A DNA stretch of 64,000 bases, taken from assembly GCF_019049255.1 (NCBI RefSeq), contig NZ_JAGMUJ010000134.1, forward strand, positions 1 to 64,000. The letters run 5' to 3'. The position numbers and the translations under genes were made by a program. Each line of letters starts with the position of its first letter. Within the stretch, counting starts at the first letter, position 1. Shown one piece after another: positions 43,721 to 64,000 of the stretch. The notes below the pieces were generated by a model that had not been told where the DNA came from, did no database searches, and saw only the letters and a program-made list of their open reading frames with translations. The DNA comes from Streptomyces sp. AC558_RSS880. GTDB lineage: Bacteria; Actinomycetota; Actinomycetes; Streptomycetales; Streptomycetaceae.

Positions 43721-43979
43721 CAGCGGCCGACGGCTGCGATGCCGATCGTCCCTCTTCGACGGCACCGCCCTTTGCTGCGACCGGGCCGGTGATCCGCGCC
43801 GTCGCCACCTCAAGATCCATCACCACTGCTTCGACACCGGCGAGGCGATCCTGACGGGCGGCGGCCACGGCACCGTGACCGTGCCCGCCGCCTCTGTCAC
43901 CCGGCGGGACCCGGCTCAACACCAGCGGCAAGGCGGTCGGGCGGTGCCTCGCCGAGTCCCGTCCGACGACGGTGTGAAC

Positions 43980-44222
43980 TCAGCCGCCGCTCTTCCGCCG
44001 GAACGACCGCTGGCTCGCAGCCGGGCCGTGCGCGCCGCGGACCTTCGACGCGTCGGTGCTCGCAGCACGGGCCGCGGCCTGCGCCTGCTTGTCCCGCTTG
44101 CGTGCCAGGGCCTCCCGGAACTTGCCCTTCAGGTCGTACTGGCCGTCGTCGTCAGGCACCAGGGCGCCACTCTCGGTGCCGGCCGTCTCCGAACCTTCTT
44201 GCGACGGAGAATCTGCAGTCAT
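43980..44222 (-). CDS. DUF5302 family protein
   Basis: The product is 80 residues: an acidic N-terminus, the helix DLKGKFREALARKRDKQAQA and the invariant tail KVRGAHGPAASQRSFRRKSG typical of DUF5302. It is a small actinobacterial protein of unknown function. GGAGGTC precedes the ATG. Nothing supportable lies in 43721-43979 or 44223-44488. Confidence 0.85.
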   Translation of the reverse strand: MTADSPSQEGSETAGTESGALVPDDDGQYDLKGKFREALARKRDKQAQAAARAASTDASKVRGAHGPAASQRSFRRKSGG

Positions 44223-44488
44223 CGTGACCTCCTGAGGTCGGGCAGTGAAAGCACAGCTTGTCATGCCGGACACCGCGCAGTCCGCCCGCGTCCGGCCGCG
44301 CCGCAGCCCGGCGTCCGTCGGCGGGTAAGGCGGCGGGGAGATCGTCACGTGCGCGGACGGCTGGGCAGGTCGGCGGATCCTCTCCCACCGGGTGCCCCCG
44401 GTGCTCCCTGTCGAAGGTCGACGTCAGCGTGCCGGGGCTGTCGATCGCCGCGGTCGTCCTCGCCCCGGAGCGGCAGCACCGGAAGAGC

Positions 44489-44971
44489 TCACGGAATCAG
44501 GAATTCCAGCTCGGGCCGGTCCCACGCCACCGCGGGTGGGCTCGCGGAGACGGTCCCGGTGGGCAGCGCGCCCACCCTGCGGTAGAACCCCTCGGCCGGG
44601 GGATGGGACACCACGCGGACACGGTCCAGCCCCGCCGCCCGCGCCCGGGCCCTCATGTGCTCGACGAGCAGCCGCCCGATGCCGCGGCCCTGCGCCCGGT
44701 CGGCGACGAAGAGCAGGTCCAGCTCCGGCGGCACGAGGACCAGCGAGTAGAAGCCGAGCACCCGGCCCGCGGGATCATCGGTGTCGACGGCCACGAAGAC
44801 CTCATGGGCTTCGATGTAGTCGGGCCCGACACGGTAGCCTGCGACCATCGCCGCGTACCGGCCCTCATAGGCGCGCGAGCCGCGCACGAGCCGTGTGAGC
44901 TGCTTGGCGTCCCGGGCGACGGCCCGTCGTACGACGGCCCCACCACACACGGACGTAATGCTCGACTTCAT
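44489..44971 (-). CDS. GNAT-family N-acetyltransferase
   Basis: The product is 160 residues. It has VRRAVARDAKQLTRLVRGSR at the N-terminus, ELDLLFVADRAQGRGIGRLL as the acetyl-CoA-binding (R/Q)GxG(R/K/I)G motif A, and HPPAEGFYRRVGALPTG as motif B. It transfers an acetyl group to an unknown amine. ATG 44989 is an alternative start; neither has a good ribosome-binding site. Confidence 0.85.
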   Translation of the reverse strand: MKSSITSVCGGAVVRRAVARDAKQLTRLVRGSRAYEGRYAAMVAGYRVGPDYIEAHEVFVAVDTDDPAGRVLGFYSLVLVPPELDLLFVADRAQGRGIGRLLVEHMRARARAAGLDRVRVVSHPPAEGFYRRVGALPTGTVSASPPAVAWDRPELEFLIP

Positions 44972-45218
44972 GAGGAGAGTATTACGCATCCATTGCCCCG
45001 TGCACGGCGGCGCCCCGTCCACCGAGGACCCGTCCCCACCTGATCGACCCGCGAAGACCATCCCGCTTGGTCGACCGAATCGAACGCATCGGGGTCGACC
45101 TGTGGAGCGGCTGACCCGCTGAGAGGCCGGATGCCGGTCCGCAGGCGCCTCCGCGCCCAACACCCCGGTAGGTCGCGGCTCTCCCGGGTACTCGCCGCAG
45201 CGTGAAAGGAGGACCGAT

Positions 45219-45677
45219 ATGAGCACGGTCAAGGAAGCAGTGGAAGTCGAGGTCCCGGTCCACACCGCCTACAACCAGTGGACCCAGTTCGAGGAGTTCC
45301 CGAACTTCATGGAGGGGGTCGAGGAGATCACACAACTCGACGCCCGCCACAACCATTGGACCACCAAGATCGGCGGGGTGCGGCGGGAGTTCGACACCGA
45401 GATCGTCGACCAGCTCCCTGACGAGCGGATCACCTGGCGCACCACCAGCGGCGACGTCCAGCAGAAGGGCACGGTCCGCTTCCAGCGCGTGGACGACAGC
45501 CACACCCGGGTGGAACTCGTGATGGATGTCGAACCGAGCGGAGTCGCGGAGAAGACCGCGGACATGCTGGGGACGATCGACCGGCGCGTCAAAGGCGACA
45601 TGCGGCGCTTCAAGGACTACATCGAGCGGCGGGGGGACGAGTCCGGGGCCTGGCGCGGCCGCATCACACCCGGCTGA
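45219..45677 (+). CDS. SRPBCC (polyketide cyclase/dehydrase-like) protein
   Basis: The product is 152 residues: VEVEVPVHTAYNQWTQFEEF, PNFMEGVEEI, a beta-sheet core (GTVRFQRVDDSHTRVELVMD) and the long C-terminal helix GDMRRFKDYIERRG of the START/SRPBCC fold. Many Streptomyces have such stress-linked single-domain proteins with unknown ligands. AAAGGAGG gives a strong start. Confidence 0.88.
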   Translation: MSTVKEAVEVEVPVHTAYNQWTQFEEFPNFMEGVEEITQLDARHNHWTTKIGGVRREFDTEIVDQLPDERITWRTTSGDVQQKGTVRFQRVDDSHTRVELVMDVEPSGVAEKTADMLGTIDRRVKGDMRRFKDYIERRGDESGAWRGRITPG

Positions 45678-45711
45678 GCGCCGTCGACCCGACGGCACCG
45701 CGGTGCGGGCG

Positions 45712-45748
45712 CCGGCCCCGCGTGCCGAGGGGCATCACGCGGGGCCGG
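45712..45748. terminator. hairpin terminator between SRPBCC and whiB genes
   Basis: A perfect 13-bp stem, CCGGCCCCGCGTG (45712-45724) with its complement (45736-45748), has an 11-nt loop and starts 34 bp after the SRPBCC stop. It can serve both convergent genes. Confidence 0.75.
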
Positions 45749-45894
45749 AGGCCACCGTGATGCCCCCGGTCCCGTTCCCGGTCCCGTCTCCGGTGTCGGC
45801 TGCGGCTCGGACCTGCCGCAGCAACCGTTCCCGGGTGGCGTCGATCGACCACGACCGGTGACGTTCGTGCACCGTTTTCCATTTCACGGTCGGG

Positions 45895-46188
45895 CTACTT
45901 CCGTTCGACGAGCAGCGCCCGACGGATGGCACGGCGCTGCGCGGCGGTCGTGGCGCCCCAGATGCCCGCGTCCTCTCCGTGCGTGATGGCCCAGAGACGG
46001 CAGGCAAGCAGGACCGGGCAGCAGCGGCACACCGCGCGGGCCCTCATCACCTGCGGATCACGGTCCCGCTCGACCATCGGGAAGAACAGATCCGGGTCTT
46101 CGCCCACGCATGCGGCCTCGCGCCGCCATTCCCGTGCGGCACCGGGCGGGCCGGCGACGGCGTGGGAGAAGGGACGGTCGTCTGTCAT
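45895..46188 (-). CDS. WhiB-family iron-sulfur regulator
   Basis: The product is 97 residues. The four cluster ligands are C27, C54, C57 and C63 (CxxCxxxxxC), with an additional C56. The G-I-W-G turn (GIWGATT) and a basic C-terminal helix (RRAIRRALLVERK) follow. Wbl proteins bind a 4Fe-4S cluster and act with the principal sigma factor. A CGGAGG ribosome-binding site is present. I cannot say which Wbl paralogue it is. Confidence 0.93.
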   Translation of the reverse strand: MTDDRPFSHAVAGPPGAAREWRREAACVGEDPDLFFPMVERDRDPQVMRARAVCRCCPVLLACRLWAITHGEDAGIWGATTAAQRRAIRRALLVERK

Positions 46189-46529
46189 GGCACACCTCCG
46201 CCTGCTGCCGGCCAAGCCGGCAGATGGCCACGGCACCAGAGCGCCGCAGGCCCGGCAGGGGTTGCACCGTCCACTGTACGCAGCAACCGGCGGGCAGGAC
46301 AGGCAGCGCTCGTGCTGGGCGGAACCGTCCCTCGGTGCCGTGCTGTCGGATCTCGGGCCGGTGCGTGGGCAGCGGCCCGAGCGAGAGGGCGGCCCGCTAC
46401 CCGGGCGCGCAGGCCGCGTTGTCGAGGTCCGGCATGTGAATCCGCGAGGTCCGGTGTGCGGGGGCCGTTCGCCCGGAGACCGACGGATAGGCTGGCGCCG
46501 TCAGTGAAGATCGCGGAAGGAAGACGCAC

Positions 46530-46748
46530 ATGGCGGACAGGGTGGAGAAGGCGGCGCGAAGTGTCTTCGAGCGCTACGACCTGGACGGTGACGGCTTGGT
46601 CACCGTAGAGGAGTACCGGCAGGTCGTGGCGGAACTGGAGGGCGCCGAGATCACCGAGTCGGAGGCCCGGGGAGTGATCGACGCACTCGACACCGACGGT
46701 GACCGCCGGATGTCCTTCGACGAGTTCTGGGCAGCCATGAACCGCTGA
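46530..46748 (+). CDS. two-EF-hand calcium-binding protein
   Basis: The product is 72 residues with two canonical loops, DLDGDGLVTVEE and DTDGDRRMSFDE, separated by 26 residues. This calmodulin-half size is typical of calerythrin-like or CabA-type small proteins of actinomycetes. It is cytoplasmic and probably a Ca2+ buffer or sensor. The second loop has R-R at positions 6-7, which may lower affinity. GGAAGG precedes the ATG. Confidence 0.9.
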   Translation: MADRVEKAARSVFERYDLDGDGLVTVEEYRQVVAELEGAEITESEARGVIDALDTDGDRRMSFDEFWAAMNR

Positions 46749-46753
46749 CACCA

Positions 46754-46771
46754 CCGCCCGGGCCCGGGCGG
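46754..46771. terminator. palindromic terminator of the EF-hand gene
   Basis: CCGCCCGGGCCCGGGCGG is a perfect 18-bp palindrome six bases after the stop. The following stretch to 46953 is the convergent border with the peptide cluster and holds no gene. Confidence 0.6.
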
Positions 46772-46953
46772 ATTCGGGGCGTCCGTTCCCCGACCGCCCG
46801 GTCCCCCGGCGGGTGCGACAGTTGCTCGCCGGTCCGGTCCCCACAACCTCGAACGCACGGGGCCCTCACGGTCGGGCGGACGGTGCCCGTGGCTCGGGGT
46901 TCCGCGCCGAGGTGCGGGGCCGGTGACGGGTCCGCTTGCCGTGAGCGCCGTGC

Positions 46954-48273
46954 TCAGGCCGAGCGTACGAAGGCGGCGAACCGGTCGAGCGCCTCCTCGA
47001 TGTCCTCCGGTCCGAGAGCGCTGCACGACAGGCGCAGACAGCGCAACGGTCCGGCGCCGGCTCCGCTCTCCGGCGCCGCCGCGTCGTAGAAGTGGTGCAG
47101 CGGCGTCCACAGCACACGGTGGTCGCGGGCCGAGCGCTCCAGCACCGCGTCGGTGACGTCGAACGGCACGTCGACGACGACGAAGAAACCGCCCTCGGGG
47201 CTGTTCCAACTCACCCCGGACGCCGACGGGTCGGGGAAGCGGCGGGCCAGCCCGTCGACGATCCGGTCGAGGCCCTCCCGGTACACCTCACTCTCCCGTT
47301 CGGTGGCGCGGACCAGGCTGCACCCGTGTTCCAGCAGCCTGCCCCCGGCCACGGCCTGGGCGATCGGCGAGGTGTTGACGGTGACCATGCTCTTGGCCCT
47401 GGCGAGCAGGTCCGCCAGGTACGGTCCCGACCCGACCGGTTGGTCGGCCACCGCGTAGCCGATCCGCACCCCCGGGAACACCGTCTTCGCCAGCGAACCG
47501 AGGTGGACGACGCGGCGTGCGGTGTCCAGCGCCTTCAGGGTCGGGAGGCGGTGCCCCCGGCGCGGGAAGAGGCCGTACGGGTTGTCCTCCAGGAGGAGGA
47601 TGTCCTCCTGTTCCGCGAGGCCGAGGAGATCGTGGCGTACCGGCTCGGGCATCCGGATGCCCGAGGGGTTCGCGTGGTCGGGGACGACGTACAGGGCGCG
47701 CGGGCGCAGCCCGGCGGCGCGGGCCTCGCCGATGCGGCGCCGCAGGTCGTCCAGGTCGACGCCGTCCGGTCCCTCGGCGACCGGGTGCACCGGCAGGTCC
47801 AGGAGGCGTGCCGCCCCGGTGACGCCGACGTAGGCGGGCGTGACGGCCAGCAGCACGTCCCGGTCGTCGCGGCGCAGCAGCCGCAGGGTGAGGAACAGCG
47901 CCTCCTGGCAGCCCGTGGTGACGAGGACGGCCTCCGGGTCGACGTCGATGCCCTCGTCCACGGACAACTGGCGGGCGATCAGCTCGTGGATGATGCCCTT
48001 GGTGCGTCCGTACTGGAGCAGGGTGCGCCGGACCCGCTCCTCGCCGTACCCCTGTTCGGTGCGCAGGTGGTCGCTGAAGACCCGCAGCGCGCGGTGGACG
48101 TCCTCGACGTCGTAGAACCCCTCGTACGGTGTGCCGGCGGCGAGGGAGAGCGCGTCCGGGTGGCGGCCCGCGATCTCGTTGAGGAAGTTCATCGAGGAGA
48201 GCAGCGGGTCGCCCACCGAGGGGTGCAGCGCGGTGAGGTCGAGGCCGTCCGTGGCCGTGCTCGCCGTGGTCAT
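46954..48273 (-). CDS. hpgT: 4-hydroxyphenylglycine aminotransferase
   Basis: The product is 439 residues, a fold-type I PLP aminotransferase of the MocR/KAT-like group. It has DPLLSSMNFLNEIAGRHPDA at the start, TTGCQEALFLTLRLL, YVVPDHANPSGI, LEDNPYGLF and the PLP-binding Lys in HLGSLAKTVFPGVRIGYAVA. In Hpg biosynthesis it converts 4-hydroxyphenylglyoxylate to L-Hpg, with tyrosine as amino donor that regenerates 4-hydroxyphenylpyruvate. The assignment rests on family resemblance and on the adjoining hmo and hmaS genes. ATGA overlap with hmo; last gene of the operon. Confidence 0.9.
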   Translation of the reverse strand: MTTASTATDGLDLTALHPSVGDPLLSSMNFLNEIAGRHPDALSLAAGTPYEGFYDVEDVHRALRVFSDHLRTEQGYGEERVRRTLLQYGRTKGIIHELIARQLSVDEGIDVDPEAVLVTTGCQEALFLTLRLLRRDDRDVLLAVTPAYVGVTGAARLLDLPVHPVAEGPDGVDLDDLRRRIGEARAAGLRPRALYVVPDHANPSGIRMPEPVRHDLLGLAEQEDILLLEDNPYGLFPRRGHRLPTLKALDTARRVVHLGSLAKTVFPGVRIGYAVADQPVGSGPYLADLLARAKSMVTVNTSPIAQAVAGGRLLEHGCSLVRATERESEVYREGLDRIVDGLARRFPDPSASGVSWNSPEGGFFVVVDVPFDVTDAVLERSARDHRVLWTPLHHFYDAAAPESGAGAGPLRCLRLSCSALGPEDIEEALDRFAAFVRSA

Positions 48274-49382
48274 CGCGGTTCCCCTCCCGGACCGACGACG
48301 GTGCGCAGCCGCGCCGCCGCGTCGAGGTCCGGGCAGCCGGCCAGCGCGAGGGCCGACTCCAGTTCCTCGCCGAGCAGGTGGAGGACCCTGAGCACGCCCT
48401 GGTGCCCGCCGGCCGCCAGGCCCCACAGCACGGGGCGGCCCAGCAGCACGCCGTCCGCGCCGAGGGCGAGGGCCTTCAGGACGTCCGTACCGTTGCGGAC
48501 ACCGCTGTCGAGGAGCACTTCGCACCGCCCCGCGACGGCCTCGGCCACGGCGGGCAGGGCGTCGAGCGCGGGCAGGGCGCCGTCGAGCTGGCGGCCGCCG
48601 TGGTTGGAGACCACCAGCGCGTCCGCACCGCAGGCCGCGGCGCGTTCGGCGTCGGCCGGGTCCAGCACGCCCTTGAGGATCAGCGGCAGCCGGGTGTGTT
48701 CGCGCAGCCAGTCCAGGTCGGCCCAGCTCAGGGACGGGTCGACGACGTTGGCGGTCTGCGCGGCGACCGCGCTCACGCCGCTGCTCGCGGTGCGCGGCAC
48801 TCCGTCGGGGCGGGGACCGAAGTGCACGGGCGACACCCCGTCGGGCAGGGTGAAGGCGCCGCGCATGTCGGCCGCCCGGCGTCCCATCCTCGGTGTGTCG
48901 ACGGTCAGCATCAGCGCGCGGCAGCCGGCCGCCTCCGCGCGCTCCAGCAGTTCCCCGGTGTGGCCGCGGTCGCGCAGCCAGTACAGCTGGAACCAGGTGG
49001 TGGCGCCGGTGGCGGTGATGTCCTCCACGGCGGTGCTGCTGAAGGTGCACGCGGTGAACGGGATGCCGGCGTCCCGGGCGGCGCGGGCGGAGGCCGGCTC
49101 GCCGTCCGGGTGCACGGCCCTCTGGTACGCCATCGGGGCCACGGCCACCGGGAGGGCGCTTTCCGTGCCGAGCAGGGTGCGGGTGGTGCCGACGGACGAG
49201 ACGTCCGCGAGCACCCGGGGAACGAGGTGGAGCCGGTCGAACGCGGCGCGGTTGGCGCGGAGCGTGAGTTCCGCGCCCGCCGCCCCGCCGACGAAGCGCT
49301 CCACGGCGGCGGGCAGGACCGCCGCCGCCAGGGCCTCCGCGTCGGCGGGGGTGAGCAGGCCGGCGAGTGCCGGGTCGGTCAT
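48270..49382 (-). CDS. hmo: 4-hydroxymandelate oxidase
   Basis: The product is 370 residues, an FMN-dependent alpha-hydroxy acid oxidase. Motifs are VAVAPMAYQRAVHPDGE, FQLYWLRDRGHT, LILKGVLDPADAERA, the active-site SNHGGRQLDG and the phosphate-binding DSGVRNGTDVLKALALGADG. It oxidises 4-hydroxymandelate to 4-hydroxyphenylglyoxylate, the second Hpg step. Its start and stop overlap the neighbours by four bases (ATGA) on both sides. Confidence 0.93.
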   Translation of the reverse strand: MTDPALAGLLTPADAEALAAAVLPAAVERFVGGAAGAELTLRANRAAFDRLHLVPRVLADVSSVGTTRTLLGTESALPVAVAPMAYQRAVHPDGEPASARAARDAGIPFTACTFSSTAVEDITATGATTWFQLYWLRDRGHTGELLERAEAAGCRALMLTVDTPRMGRRAADMRGAFTLPDGVSPVHFGPRPDGVPRTASSGVSAVAAQTANVVDPSLSWADLDWLREHTRLPLILKGVLDPADAERAAACGADALVVSNHGGRQLDGALPALDALPAVAEAVAGRCEVLLDSGVRNGTDVLKALALGADGVLLGRPVLWGLAAGGHQGVLRVLHLLGEELESALALAGCPDLDAAARLRTVVGPGGEPR

Positions 49383-50500
49383 GTGGTCTCCCCGTCGGCG
49401 TGCGCGGCGGCCTCGTGCTCGGCCTTCTCCGCCTGTACGGCGTCGTACAGCGCGCGGACGTTGCCGCCGCCGAAGCTGTCCGCGCCGGCGCGCTCGATGA
49501 TCTCGTAGAAGAGCGTGCGCTTGGGGTGGACGGTCCGGGTGAAGATCTGGAAGAGCTGGCCGCCGTGGTCCTCGTCGGCGAGGATGCGGCCCTTGCGCAG
49601 TTCGGCGATCGAGTGGCGGTTCAGCTGGAGGCGCTGCTCCAGCCGGTCGTAGTACGTGTCGGGGGTGCCGAGGAAGACGATGCCGCGCTCGAGCATCCGG
49701 TCGACGGTGCCGACGATGTCGGTGGTGGCGAAGGCCAGGTGGTGCACGCCGCCGCTGCCGTGCCGCTCCAGGAAGTCGCCGATGTGACCGGCGTCGTGCT
49801 CCGGGCTCGGGGCGAGGACGGTGAAGGTGAGGTCCCCGGCGGGGCTGCGGACGGCCTTGGAGTCCATGGCCTCGGTGCCCTGGACCATCAGCTCCTCGTA
49901 CACGGACGCGTAGCCGAGGACCCGCTCGTAGTAGCCGGTGCTCTCGGCCAACCGGCCCATGGGGACGCTGACCGCCACGTGGTCGAGGACCGTCAGGCCC
50001 ACCGGCGCCGGCTCCCCGGGGGCGGCGGACCCGGCCACCGGCTCGAAGCCGGGCAGCGGGACGGCCGTGTCCGTGTGGCCGGCGGGCCGCTGGACCAGGG
50101 TGTGGCGCACGTCGTCGAAGCCGGCGGCGATGACGGCGGTGACCCAGCCCTCCCGCTCGGCGGGCTCGGTGAGGGGTGTGGCGGAGCGGGAGACGGCGTC
50201 GGCGAAGGCCTCGCGGGCATCGCGGGCGATCAGCGCGATGTCGGCTATGCCGTCGCCGTGCCGGGCCACGTAGGCGGCGGCCGGGTGGCCGTCGTCGAGC
50301 GCCTGGGTCACCACGAGGACGATGTCGCCCTGGCGCAGCGCGAGGGAGCGGGAAGCGCCCTCGGGGCCGCCGCGTTCGGCGGTGGCGCACACCTGGAAGC
50401 CGTAGCCGTCGGTGAAGGCCGCCGCGGCGGCCTCGGCGTCGGTGACGTACAGCTCGACGTGGCCGACGCGCAGGGAGGTGGCGGGTGCGGTGTCTGTCAT
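49379..50500 (-). CDS. hmaS: 4-hydroxymandelate synthase
   Basis: The product is 373 residues, the HPPD-like non-heme iron dioxygenase fold. It has an N-terminal VOC half (VGHVELYVTDAEAAAAAFTD) and a C-terminal half with the iron ligands in VLDHVAVSVPMG, VHHLAFATTDI and RTLFYEIIERAG. It converts 4-hydroxyphenylpyruvate to 4-hydroxymandelate. HPPD proper (tyrosine catabolism) is the alternative, but the downstream hmo and hpgT genes decide for HmaS. GAGGAGAACGAC precedes the ATG. Confidence 0.9.
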   Translation of the reverse strand: MTDTAPATSLRVGHVELYVTDAEAAAAAFTDGYGFQVCATAERGGPEGASRSLALRQGDIVLVVTQALDDGHPAAAYVARHGDGIADIALIARDAREAFADAVSRSATPLTEPAEREGWVTAVIAAGFDDVRHTLVQRPAGHTDTAVPLPGFEPVAGSAAPGEPAPVGLTVLDHVAVSVPMGRLAESTGYYERVLGYASVYEELMVQGTEAMDSKAVRSPAGDLTFTVLAPSPEHDAGHIGDFLERHGSGGVHHLAFATTDIVGTVDRMLERGIVFLGTPDTYYDRLEQRLQLNRHSIAELRKGRILADEDHGGQLFQIFTRTVHPKRTLFYEIIERAGADSFGGGNVRALYDAVQAEKAEHEAAAHADGETT

Positions 50501-50551
50501 GTCGTTCTCCTCACGGGGCGTTCAGGGGCAGGGAGCGGGGACGCGGGGTGG

Positions 50552-50764
50552 TCACCGCTCGGCCATGGCGTCGACCAGGCTCTTGGGCCGCATGTCCGTC
50601 CAGTTCCTCTCGACGTGGTCGAGGCACTCCTGACGGCTCGCGGCCGGGAGGTCGACGGTCCAGCCGGCGGGGACGTCGGCGAAGACCGGCCAGAGGGAGT
50701 ACTGCAGTTCGTCGTTGACGAGGACCAGGTACTGGGCGTCGTCGTTCTCGAAGGGGTTGGTCAT
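50552..50764 (-). CDS. MbtH-like protein
   Basis: The product is 70 residues: MTNPFENDDAQYLVLVNDEL, QYSLWPVFADVPAGW and NWTDMRPKSL with the conserved Trp and Pro residues. MbtH-like proteins bind and activate A domains of NRPS enzymes. It lies 44 bp after the NRPS stop and 51 bp before hmaS, in the same direction. Confidence 0.95.
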   Translation of the reverse strand: MTNPFENDDAQYLVLVNDELQYSLWPVFADVPAGWTVDLPAASRQECLDHVERNWTDMRPKSLVDAMAER

Positions 50765-50808
50765 GGGAGTGCTCCGTACGGGGGTGGGTGGGGTCGTTCG
50801 GACAGGGG

Positions 50809-64000
<13,192 letters not shown>

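Noticed and set aside
48274..49050. Possible N-terminal extension of hpgT into hmo
   Set aside because: The extension is read out of frame from the hmo gene. The ATG at 48273 with ATGA overlap gives the normal family length.
49379..50500. 4-hydroxyphenylpyruvate dioxygenase of tyrosine catabolism
   Set aside because: The fold is the same, but overlapping hmo and hpgT genes and the NRPS context favour hydroxymandelate synthase.

Overview
The window is high-GC actinomycete DNA and almost certainly comes from a Streptomyces chromosome. The codon third positions are strongly GC-biased. The gene families are typical of the genus: WhiB, DUF574-type methyltransferase, DUF5302, secreted small proteins, two-component pairs, L-glutamate oxidase and a very large NRPS. 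The left two thirds carries many insertion-sequence remnants and deletion-joined pseudogenes, as expected of a chromosome arm or another fast-evolving accessory region. I cannot name the species.

Layout. 0-3.7 kb: a complete IS5/IS427-like element sits directly upstream of a lincosamide-nucleotidyltransferase-like resistance gene whose leader looks like a translational attenuator; then a DUF4240 gene, a broken CbrC-like gene and another IS fragment. 3.8-9.0 kb: a NarL-type two-component pair, a membrane-anchored lipase-like hydrolase and two small membrane-protein genes. 9.1-14.3 kb: IS6 and IS701 remnants flank a sigma-region-4-like gene and a tightly overlapping three-gene unit (solute-binding-like protein, VWA lipoprotein, membrane protein). 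14.3-23 kb: a DUF574 methyltransferase, an AraC stub fused to an IS982 relic, a RibD-C family reductase, a DUF3533 membrane protein, an OmpR-type two-component pair with two small downstream genes, and a membrane glycosyltransferase. 23-31 kb: oxidoreductases with their own regulators (MarR with clear palindromic operators, TetR with operator-like sites), interleaved with at least seven decayed genes, several of them N- and C-terminal pieces joined across internal deletions. 31-46.8 kb: mostly intact genes, including a LuxR regulator, a secreted protein, a VOC protein, a HEAT/MerR operon with a textbook MerR operator, a Tat-exported L-glutamate oxidase, a CASTOR/POLLUX-like channel protein, an AOC-barrel-like secreted protein, DUF5302, GNAT, SRPBCC, WhiB and EF-hand genes.

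46.9-64 kb: the left part of a nonribosomal peptide cluster, all on the minus strand and probably one transcript. A giant NRPS runs off the right edge and is followed by mbtH, hmaS, hmo and hpgT. HmaS, Hmo and HpgT together convert 4-hydroxyphenylpyruvate to L-4-hydroxyphenylglycine (Hpg). The visible part of the NRPS is C-A-T-E, C-A-T-E, C-A-T-TE. By reading the specificity residues, the last module is for serine, and the two preceding A domains carry unusual codes loosely related to the aryl-glycine group. The peptide should therefore end in D-X, D-Y, L-Ser before thioesterase release. The upstream modules, tailoring and export genes lie outside the window.
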